Source: Planctomycetia bacterium (GTDB taxonomy: Bacteria; Planctomycetota; Planctomycetia; Pirellulales; UBA1268). From it: a stretch of 37,532 nt of DNA. The DNA is taken from assembly GCA_009924545.1 (NCBI GenBank), contig RFRL01000009.1, positions 1 through 37,532 of the forward strand, given 5' to 3'. A program made the translations under genes and the position numbers. The notes under the pieces are model-generated. The model was not told where the DNA came from, ran no database searches, and was given only the letters and a program-made list of their open reading frames with translations. Positions 1 to 8,835 of this stretch are shown here, piece by piece. Each line of letters opens with the position of its first letter. Position 1 is the stretch's first letter.

Positions 1-1
1 C

Positions 2-1003
2 GAACTGCTGCAGATCGGCAAGGCCAACGCCGATTTGGAACTCCGCCGCGGAGAGATCGAGCAACTCCAGAGAGTCACCGACCAGTTGGGACTCCAGCTG
101 GAGTCGTCCGCGGTCGATCTCACCATGCCGTCGCGGGTCCGCCTTCTGGAAGAAGCCGGAGTGCCACAGACGTCGAGCGATGTCACCCGCGCGGCGTTGG
201 CGGGCGCCCTCGGGCTCTTGGCGTTCGGGTCGGGTGCGGGGCTCACGATCGGCTTGGAGTTGCTGCGGGGTCGGTTGAGCTACCCGGAGGAAGTTCCTGA
301 GCGGACGGGGGTCCGGCTGCTGGGCACGCTTCCGAGGATTCGTCGCCGTGGGGGCAAGCGTGCCGCGGCCGAGTTGGGGCGATTCATGGAAGCGATCGAC
401 ACCATTCGCACGCTGATTCTCCAGGCAGGCCGCGATTCGGCGAGGATGGTGCTCGTGACGAGCGCCGGGGAGCACGAGGGCAAGACCACCCTCGCCGCAC
501 AGTTGGCAGCGAGTATCGCCCGCTCAGGGAAACGCACGTTGCTCGTCGACGGGGATCTGCGTCACCCCTCCGTGCATGCGATCCTGCAGATCGACATGGG
601 GAGCGGGTTGTCGGAAGTGCTCCGCGGAGAGGTCGGAACGGACGAGGTGATCCAACCCACGGAGATCGACGGACTGTTCGCGGTGACGGCGGGTGGGCAC
701 GACGCAGATGCAGTCCTGGCCCTGTCGCGACCCCAGCTGAAGACGACTCTGCAAAAGTACCGTGACTCGTTTGACCATGTCGTCGTCGACTCGGGGCCGG
801 CTTATGAACTTGCAGACGCGCTCCTTCTCGGCCAACAGTGCGATCTGGCGTTGATTTCAGCGATGCGGGACATCACCAGCGTGCCGCATCTGACATCCAC
901 GATCGACCGTCTGCGCACCGTCGGGGTGCGGGTTTTGGGGTGCGTCGTCCACGGTGTCGCGCGGGAGAAGTCGCGGCGGGAGTATTCGCTCATCCGTCGA
1001 TGA
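2..1003 (+). CDS. Polysaccharide biosynthesis tyrosine autokinase (Wzz/CpsD-type), C-terminal part, 5' end outside window
   Basis: Open frame continues to the window edge (E L L Q I G K A N A D L E L R...); P-loop VTSAGEHEGKTTLAAQLAASIA, Walker A' LLVDGDLRHPSVH, Walker B HVVVDSGP. Confidence 0.85.
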   Translation, partial: ELLQIGKANADLELRRGEIEQLQRVTDQLGLQLESSAVDLTMPSRVRLLEEAGVPQTSSDVTRAALAGALGLLAFGSGAGLTIGLELLRGRLSYPEEVPERTGVRLLGTLPRIRRRGGKRAAAELGRFMEAIDTIRTLILQAGRDSARMVLVTSAGEHEGKTTLAAQLAASIARSGKRTLLVDGDLRHPSVHAILQIDMGSGLSEVLRGEVGTDEVIQPTEIDGLFAVTAGGHDADAVLALSRPQLKTTLQKYRDSFDHVVVDSGPAYELADALLLGQQCDLALISAMRDITSVPHLTSTIDRLRTVGVRVLGCVVHGVAREKSRREYSLIRR

Positions 1004-1145
1004 TGTCGCCCCGGGAGCCGGGGTGTGATTGTGATCCGATATCGGATTCTCGGCTTGCGCGTGTCCGACGCCGCTGTTATCGGGTTCCCTGGGCCGCTGG
1101 CGGGTGGGTTGGCACGGTGTAACAAAGACGGGAAATGCCGCGAAC

Positions 1146-1205
1146 ATCACACGGTCGACAATCACACGGTCGACAATCACACGGTCGACAATCACACGGT
1201 GGACC
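1146..1205. repeat. Tandem repeat, 4 copies of a 15-bp unit (atcacacggtcgaca), last copy diverged
   Basis: 1146-1160, 1161-1175 and 1176-1190 are identical; 1191-1205 is atcacacggtggacc. Unit contains GTCGAC. Confidence 0.95.
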
Positions 1206-1210
1206 TGACC

Positions 1211-2002
1211 ATGAATCCGAGTCGCTGGGCTGCGTATCTTCCGGTCGTCGTGGCTGCGGTCCTCGTCGTGGCCGTCACGGCGTTGCAGGGCGTCTGGACG
1301 GAGCGCTGGTCCAATCGGGACATTGCCGGTGAGCTCAAGGCGAGCGCGGAGATCCTGGAGGAAGTTTTTCCTGCCGAAGTCGGTCCGTGGCGGTATGTCG
1401 ATGACGTGGAATCGAACGCCGAGCAACTTGAGCGGGCTGGGGCGGTCGGCCATGTGTCGCGGCTCTACCAACATCGTGACACGGGCGCGAAGATCGCGGC
1501 CTTCGTGATCTGCGCCACGCCGCACGATGCTTCAGGTCACACGCCCGACCGGTGTTATCCCGCGGCGGGCTATGTGATCGCGGAAGCAGAGCATCGGGAG
1601 ACGATCACGCTCGCCGATGGCAAGAAGGCCGAAGCTTTCGTCGGCACATTTCGTAAAACAGGGCAGACGATTCGGGTGTTTTGGACGTACGGGGTCCGTG
1701 GGGAGTGGCTCGCACCGCAGATCGCGCGGATCGAACTGGCGGGAACGGCGTCGGTGTACAAGCTCTACGCCATCATCGACCAAAGCGCGTTGACGCCGTC
1801 GCAGGCCACCGGCATCTGCAATGAGTTCCTCGCAACCATGCTGCCGGAATTCAACCGCGCGGTCGCGGAGCGGCAGGCGCGCAGTCAGGAGCAGGCCGGT
1901 TCCACGGCCGCAGCGGAGCGGAGCGAAGGTGAGGTGACCGAGGAGCCGGCGCTGGTGGCCACGGTCGCCTCCGGGGAACGGTCGAGCGGCGGAGGTCGGT
2001 GA
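1211..2002 (+). CDS. Exosortase-associated EpsI-family (DUF3485) protein
   Basis: Start taken at ATG 1211 (MNPSRWAAYLPVVVAAVLVVAVTAL signal/TM). EpsI-like pattern: FPAEVGPWRYVDD ... TPDRCYPAAGYVI ... VFWTYGVRGEW ... ARIELAGTASVYKLYAII. The longer ORF from 1025 would translate the tandem repeat. Confidence 0.75.
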   Translation: MNPSRWAAYLPVVVAAVLVVAVTALQGVWTERWSNRDIAGELKASAEILEEVFPAEVGPWRYVDDVESNAEQLERAGAVGHVSRLYQHRDTGAKIAAFVICATPHDASGHTPDRCYPAAGYVIAEAEHRETITLADGKKAEAFVGTFRKTGQTIRVFWTYGVRGEWLAPQIARIELAGTASVYKLYAIIDQSALTPSQATGICNEFLATMLPEFNRAVAERQARSQEQAGSTAAAERSEGEVTEEPALVATVASGERSSGGGR

Positions 2003-2086
2003 GCGAGGGTGGCCGGGGCGGTGTCGCGAAAAGTGACGGTTTCCGGCCGGTATGCGTGCCGACTGTTCGTCAGCAGCAGCGGTTGA

Positions 2087-3154
<1,068 letters not shown>

Positions 3155-3315
3155 GCCCGCCGGCGGTCACGCAGCGGCCCGGGTGGCGGGAGGCGGTGGA
3201 TCGGCGACGACCGATGGGTCCGGCGGATCCCGATCGACAGGGTGCCGCGGCCACGGCCGATGCGGTGCCCAGGAAGGCAGCGACCGGTTGATTTCTCCGT
3301 GGGCCAGTCGAGGGG

Positions 3316-4278
3316 GTGGGAGTGTCCAACGTCGATTTGTCGCAGAAGCGGGTGGTGGTGACGGGCGGGGCCGGGTTCCTCGGGCGTGCGGTGTGCCGCG
3401 TGCTCCGTCGGCGCGGCGTCGCCGAGTCACGGTTGTTCATTCCGCGGCGGCGGGAGTTCAATCTCACCCTCGAAGGCGATGTCGAGCGCTTGTACGCCAC
3501 CGCCCGGCCACAGGTGGTGATCCACTTGGCGGCGGAAGTCGGCGGGATCGGCGCCAACATGGCCGAGCCGGGGCGGTTCTTCTTCGCCAACATGTCGATG
3601 GGGATGCACCTCGTCGAGCATGCCCGGCGGAACGACGTCGAACAGTTCGTGCATACCGGAACCGTGTGTGCCTATCCCAAGCACTGTCCGGTGCCTTTCC
3701 GGGAGCAGGACATCTGGGAAGGGTACCCGGAGGAGACGAACGCGCCGTATGGCATCGCCAAGAAGGCGATCTTCGTCATGCTCGATGGCTACCGGCGGCA
3801 GTATGGGATGCGCAGCGCCGTGGTTGTTCCAGTGAATCTATACGGCCCGTGGGACAACTTCGATCCCGTCACCAGTCACGTGATCCCGGCCCTCATCCGC
3901 AAGTGCGAGGAGGCACGGTTGGCACGGGCGCCCGAGGTGGTGGGCTGGGGCACCGGGGAGGCGACCCGCGAGTTCCTGTACGTGGAGGACGCCGCCGAGG
4001 CGATCGTCCGGGCGGCCGAAGTGATGGAGGAACCCACACCCATCAACCTCGGCGGTGGCACTGAAATCTCGATCCGTGATCTGGCACAGAAGGTGGCGTT
4101 GGCCTGCGGGTACGACGGGCGGATCACGTGGGATTCCAGCAAGCCGAATGGTCAGCCACGCCGGTCGCTCGACATCTCCCGTGCCGAACGCTTACTCGAC
4201 TGGCGGCCGAAACAGGATTTCGACAGCGGCTTGGCGGCCACGGTGCGGTGGTGGCGCGAGTACGGCACCAACGAGTGA
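3316..4278 (+). CDS. fcl: GDP-L-fucose synthase (NAD-dependent epimerase/reductase)
   Basis: GTG start; VTGGAGFLGRAV, HLAAEVGGIGANMAEP, HTGTVCAYPK, NAPYGIAKKA, NLYGPWDNFDP; directly downstream of gmd. Confidence 0.9.
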   Translation: MGVSNVDLSQKRVVVTGGAGFLGRAVCRVLRRRGVAESRLFIPRRREFNLTLEGDVERLYATARPQVVIHLAAEVGGIGANMAEPGRFFFANMSMGMHLVEHARRNDVEQFVHTGTVCAYPKHCPVPFREQDIWEGYPEETNAPYGIAKKAIFVMLDGYRRQYGMRSAVVVPVNLYGPWDNFDPVTSHVIPALIRKCEEARLARAPEVVGWGTGEATREFLYVEDAAEAIVRAAEVMEEPTPINLGGGTEISIRDLAQKVALACGYDGRITWDSSKPNGQPRRSLDISRAERLLDWRPKQDFDSGLAATVRWWREYGTNE

Positions 4279-4305
4279 CGGGGAGCAGACCAGGGAATCG
4301 CACCC

Positions 4306-6696
4306 TCAATCGTGGCGCTCGTCGGCGGGTAGAGGGTTGCCGGGCGCGGGCATGGGGAGTGGCACGAGCGCCCCGTGTCCGATGATGAACGCCCGGGGCG
4401 ATGGTTCGCTGTCGAAGTTCACCGTGGCCACGGCACGGGGGCCGACGCCACTGATGGCCGTCACGTTGCCGACGCCGTACTCGGCATGCCGGATCCGTTG
4501 GCCGGCGACGAGCGCGGGGGCCGACGGAGCGGGTTGGCCCGGGCGTCGTGCGGTGAGTCCGGAGGGCGTGGTCGGCCCACGGGATTGATTGCGCCGCGGC
4601 GTCGCGGTCCCGTCCGAAGCCTCCTCGGGTTCGAACGTCAGTCCGTCGGCCCGCGGTTGACCCTGGGTTGCCGGTGGCGGGACATGGTCGCCGTCGTCGT
4701 CCTGACCAAGATCGTGGTGGCGTGACGCTGCCGCGCCGAGCAGCGACGTCGAGACCGTCCCGTGGGCCCCCTCGACGGTGGTCTCGGACCCGTGCATCTC
4801 CGCCAGGAAGATGCTCGGCACGCCCATCCGCCGACCGCCGCGGTAGTCCCTGACGCGGACGCAACTGGCATGGACCTCGGCGATACCTCGGGTGATCCCC
4901 ACGAAGACCAGCCGCCGTTCCTCCTCCAGGCGGTCCCGATCGTCGATGCTCCGCTCGTGGGGCAGGATGCCATCTTCGAGGGCCACCATGTACACGACGG
5001 GGAACTCGAGCCCCTTGGCGGCATGGAATGTCATCAGCGATATCCGTTCGCTGGCGGGATCCCAGGCGTCGGTGTCGGAAACGAGGGCAGTCGAATCGAG
5101 GAAGGCCGACAGCGCGTCGTCATCGCCTCGACCGACAGTGGCCGTGTCGGCATCGAATTGCCGGGCGGCGGTCACCAGTTCCTCGACGTTGGCGAGTCGG
5201 TCCTCACCGTCGGCGTCGTCACCATCGTCGATCCACTCACGGAGGCCGGCCTTCTCCAGGAGCTTCTCGAGCAGCGCCGCGATTCCCGGGCTGGGTGGGG
5301 AGAGCTCGTCGTAGAGCTGGACGAAACCGGCGGCCGCATTCGCCGCCCGCCGCGAGGTGAGGGGAACGCGATCGGCCTCGCGCATGGCCTGCAAGAGCGG
5401 TATCCCCCGCGCGCCTGCCCAGGCTTGCAGGCGTTCCACCGATTGCTTGCCAAGGCCGCGTGGCGGCGCCTGGAGCGCGCGGAGGAGCGCCTCCTCGTCG
5501 CGGGGGTTGCGCAACAAACGCAGCCAGGCGAGTACATCACGGATCTCGCGGCGCTTGAAGAACTCCACACCGCGCACCAACTGGTGCGGAATGCCAGCCC
5601 GCCGGAGAGCGATTTCCAACGATCTGGACAGGGCATTCGTCCGGAACAGGATGACGAAATCACGCGGGGTCCGCCGGCCGCTGCCGATTGCCGTGGCGAT
5701 TTCCCGTGTGATTCTTTCGGCCTCGGCTTGGCCGTCGTCGTCGATGACGATCCTCACGTGGGCCCCGGGGCCGGACTTGGTGAACAGACGCTTCGGTTTG
5801 CGGTGGACGTTGTGGCCGATGAGCCTGTCGGCCGTGCCGAGGATGTTGCCGGTGCTGCGGTAATTCTCTTCCAGCGCCACCACGGCAGCCGACGGATAGT
5901 CACGTTCGAATTCCAGGATATTGCGGATGCTCGCGCCCCTCCATCCATAGATGGCTTGGTCAGGATCACCCGTCACCGCAAGATTCGGGTGGTCGATCGA
6001 GAGGGCCCTGACGATCGCGTACTGGACGGCGTTGGTGTCCTGATACTCGTCGACGAGGATCCAGCGGTGCCAGGCGTCGAGTTGGGCACGCAGTTCCGGG
6101 TGGTCGGCCAGGATTGTCGCCACGTGGATGAGCAGATCGTCGAAGTCGACCGCATCGGCCTCGAGGAGGAGTTGCTGGTAGACCGGCCACACGCGCCGGG
6201 CCGTTTCCTCGGCCGGCCGGCCCCACCGCGGGGAAAACGAATCGGGGGTGAACAGGTCATTCTTGGCCCGACTGATGATGCCGGCGAGCCGGTCGATCGG
6301 CGTGTGCGTCAGCGACAGGCCGAGCTTGCGCGCCGCCCGCTTCAACACCGCAGCGGAGTCGTCGGGGTCGAGGATCGAGAAGTCGCCGGTCAGTCCCACC
6401 ATCCGGGCGTGACGGCGGAGCAGGCGGGCGGCGAACCGGTGGAATGTCCCCAGTTCCACCGGCTTTGGCCCGATGATCGCGGTGAGTCGCCGCCGCATCT
6501 CGTCGGCAGCTTTGTTGGTGAAGGACAGCGCGACGATCGCCTGGGGCGGCACGCCCACGTGCACCAGATGTGCGATCCGATGGGTCACCACCCGGGTCTT
6601 GCCACTGCCGGGGCCGGCGAGCACGAGGAGCGGGCCCTCCACGTGGGAAGCGGCCCGGCGCTGGGCATCGTTGAGGGATTCGAGAAGCCGTTCCAT
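4306..6696 (-). CDS. UvrD/PcrA-type superfamily 1 DNA helicase
   Basis: LNDAQRRAASHVEGPLLVLAGPGSGKTRVVTHRIAHL, VDEYQDTNAVQYAIV, GDPDQAIYGWRGA, ENYRST, LMTFHAAKGLEFPVVYMV, RRLVFVGITRG; C-terminal RIRHAEYGVGNV domain. Start chosen at ATG 6696; the ORF itself extends to 6834. Confidence 0.93.
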   Translation of the reverse strand: MERLLESLNDAQRRAASHVEGPLLVLAGPGSGKTRVVTHRIAHLVHVGVPPQAIVALSFTNKAADEMRRRLTAIIGPKPVELGTFHRFAARLLRRHARMVGLTGDFSILDPDDSAAVLKRAARKLGLSLTHTPIDRLAGIISRAKNDLFTPDSFSPRWGRPAEETARRVWPVYQQLLLEADAVDFDDLLIHVATILADHPELRAQLDAWHRWILVDEYQDTNAVQYAIVRALSIDHPNLAVTGDPDQAIYGWRGASIRNILEFERDYPSAAVVALEENYRSTGNILGTADRLIGHNVHRKPKRLFTKSGPGAHVRIVIDDDGQAEAERITREIATAIGSGRRTPRDFVILFRTNALSRSLEIALRRAGIPHQLVRGVEFFKRREIRDVLAWLRLLRNPRDEEALLRALQAPPRGLGKQSVERLQAWAGARGIPLLQAMREADRVPLTSRRAANAAAGFVQLYDELSPPSPGIAALLEKLLEKAGLREWIDDGDDADGEDRLANVEELVTAARQFDADTATVGRGDDDALSAFLDSTALVSDTDAWDPASERISLMTFHAAKGLEFPVVYMVALEDGILPHERSIDDRDRLEEERRLVFVGITRGIAEVHASCVRVRDYRGGRRMGVPSIFLAEMHGSETTVEGAHGTVSTSLLGAAASRHHDLGQDDDGDHVPPPATQGQPRADGLTFEPEEASDGTATPRRNQSRGPTTPSGLTARRPGQPAPSAPALVAGQRIRHAEYGVGNVTAISGVGPRAVATVNFDSEPSPRAFIIGHGALVPLPMPAPGNPLPADERHD

Positions 6697-6982
6697 GGAG
6701 CCGGTTGTCACCCACATCCTGGTGGGAATGGGTGTTTCGGACAGTCTGGGGCAACCTGGCGAGACAGAGGAATCAGTAAGCGATGCCGATGAGTTCCGGC
6801 AACGGACGCGGTAGGCGTTTTGAACTCGCTTCACCTAGTATACGGGTCGAGGGTGTGTTCGACACGCGGTGACAGACCCGGGCCTGCGGTTGCGGAGCGA
6901 TCGCCACCGGAAATTGCACCGCCAGGTTTCGTCGACACGCCCATCGATTGGTGCACCACGTCGATCGCACGGGAGGGAACCC

Positions 6983-7285
6983 ATGCCGAGGATTCCGTAC
7001 GTCAATCTCACCCGCAACGATGCCATGGCCGACCGGCTCGAAATGAGCACGGCCGAGATCGGACTCTCGGTGAGAACGACCAACTGCCTCGAAGAGCGGG
7101 GCATCTTCACGGTGCACGATCTGCTGCAGTGCACCCGTGCCGATCTGCTGTCGATCGCGAACTTCGGCGAGAAGACACTCGAAGAGGTCTATCGATCCCT
7201 GGAAAGGATCGGGTTTTCCCGGCAGGGCGGTGCGGAAGTCACCGTCATGACGATGCCGGCGTCCGACAAAACCGCGACCGCCTGA
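6983..7285 (+). CDS. Small stand-alone RNA polymerase alpha-subunit C-terminal-domain-like protein (about 100 aa)
   Basis: EIGLSVRTTNCLEERGIFTVHDLLQCTRADLLSIANFGEKTLEEVYRSLERIGF matches the alpha-CTD pattern; ATG 6983 is preceded by gggagggaac; no alpha-NTD sequence in the frame. Confidence 0.8.
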   Translation: MPRIPYVNLTRNDAMADRLEMSTAEIGLSVRTTNCLEERGIFTVHDLLQCTRADLLSIANFGEKTLEEVYRSLERIGFSRQGGAEVTVMTMPASDKTATA

Positions 7286-7469
7286 GCGGCGGCATCCGGG
7301 CGGCTGGTGACGGTCGTGGCGGCTGCGCGGGTCGTGACGCGCCAGCGAAAGAAACTCAGCTTCCGGAAGGCGGGTTTTTCGCGGGAATGTCCCGAAAACC
7401 AACCTAGGCTCTTTGAGAAGCGCGGATCAGGGGCATGGCCCGTGTCCGCCCTCCAGGGAGTCATTCTCG

Positions 7470-8696
7470 ATGAACGTCCGTCGCTCGGGTGCGCTGCTGT
7501 CGGTCGTGGCAGTTGTCGTATCGGTGTCCGCGCCGACCGCAACGGCGCAATGCTGCCTGAACGACCTGTTCGCCGGGTGCGCAAGCTGCTTCCGCCGTGC
7601 TCCGGCGGCGTACGCGGTGGCCCCCGTGACGGCGCCGCTGGTCGCCGCGCCCCAGCCCTATGCAATGGCACCCGTGCCGGCGCCACCGCCGCCGGTGGTC
7701 GTGCCGGTGCAGCAGGTCAGCTACGTTCCGGAGACGACCTACCGGACCCAGTACCAGTGCGTGCCGGTGACGAGCTACAAGCCGTCCACGGAGATCGATC
7801 CCTGCACCGGTTGCCCGCGCGAATGCATGCAACAAGTCACACAGTACGTGCAGCAAGCGGTCAACGTGCCGGTCACGCAGTACAGGGCGGTATATTCGAC
7901 GAAGTACGTGCAGATGCAACCCGGGAGTGGACAGGCCATGGCACCGCAGGCCATGGCGCCGCAACCGATGTATGGGCAGCCTCTTCCCATGGCCCCCGCG
8001 CCGGCGGTGGTGACGCCAGGCCCTGCCGGGGCGGCGACGAGCCCCTTCGCCGCCCCACTGCAAACGACGCCCCAGGCCTGGGGTTCGGCCGGAGCCGACA
8101 TCCCGCAACAACTCGTCCCCGGGCAAACGAGCATCGCCGCCCCCACCTTGTCGGCCCCGCCGACCGTATCGCAGCCGCTCGTCCCCCAACCCACCTTCCA
8201 ACAGCAGATCGTGCCGCAGTCGGGCACCTACGCGGCACCCCCTGCGGGCATTTCTCCGCAGCCGACGCCTCCGCCGACATTCACCCCCACGCCTGCCCTG
8301 CGCCCGATCCCCGAACTGCCCCGTGGCTCGGCGACGGCCGATGGCACCCCCGCGCCGAAGGGTGAAGCAACCCCTGGGGCCGGTGCAGCCGTGAACGCAG
8401 CACCCGTCATCGCGCCACCCGCCCTCACTCCGGCCCCGTCGACAGCCCCGTCTCCCGCAGCGACCGCACCGGCGGGGACTCCTCCGGGTGGTGTCGGCAC
8501 CGGGGCTACGATGCCCACCCTGCAGGGCGCCGGTCCGGCGGCGAATACCGGCGCCTTCCCCAGGTTGCTCGAGCCCACCGGGCACACCACTTCCTGGCAA
8601 CCCACCGCACCGTCCACCACGGCCGTGGCCAACCCGTCGGCCTATCCTCGGACGGCCTTGCCCGCCCGACTGGCACTGGGCGTGCCGCAGCCGTGA
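7470..8696 (+). CDS. Secreted Pro/Ala-rich low-complexity protein, unknown function
   Basis: ATG 7470: MNVRRSGALLSVVAVVVSVSAPTATAQ signal peptide, Cys-containing N-terminal region with VPVQQVSYVPETTYRTQYQCVPVTSYKPSTEIDPCTGCP, then a long P/A/T/Q-rich tail. Confidence 0.75.
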   Translation: MNVRRSGALLSVVAVVVSVSAPTATAQCCLNDLFAGCASCFRRAPAAYAVAPVTAPLVAAPQPYAMAPVPAPPPPVVVPVQQVSYVPETTYRTQYQCVPVTSYKPSTEIDPCTGCPRECMQQVTQYVQQAVNVPVTQYRAVYSTKYVQMQPGSGQAMAPQAMAPQPMYGQPLPMAPAPAVVTPGPAGAATSPFAAPLQTTPQAWGSAGADIPQQLVPGQTSIAAPTLSAPPTVSQPLVPQPTFQQQIVPQSGTYAAPPAGISPQPTPPPTFTPTPALRPIPELPRGSATADGTPAPKGEATPGAGAAVNAAPVIAPPALTPAPSTAPSPAATAPAGTPPGGVGTGATMPTLQGAGPAANTGAFPRLLEPTGHTTSWQPTAPSTTAVANPSAYPRTALPARLALGVPQP

Positions 8697-8835
8697 GGCG
8701 CGGGCAACCGGTTCGTCCGCGCCGACCAGCCATTCCGCCACCGGCCATTGCTCCCGGGCTTGCCGGCGATCCGGTCGTGGGTCGGCGCGGTAGTCTGTGA
8801 CCTGGTCTCCGGCCCCGCTTCGGAATCATGCCCGC

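Noticed and set aside
1146-1205. Possible CRISPR array
   Set aside because: Contiguous 15-bp direct tandem repeats without spacers; no cas genes in the window.
4762-6792. 676-aa plus-strand ORF opposite the helicase
   Set aside because: Mirror frame of a clear UvrD/PcrA coding sequence; no motifs.
7461-8741. 426-aa minus-strand ORF opposite the Pro-rich secreted protein
   Set aside because: G/R-rich translation expected from the complement of Pro/Ala codons. The plus strand has a start with a signal peptide.
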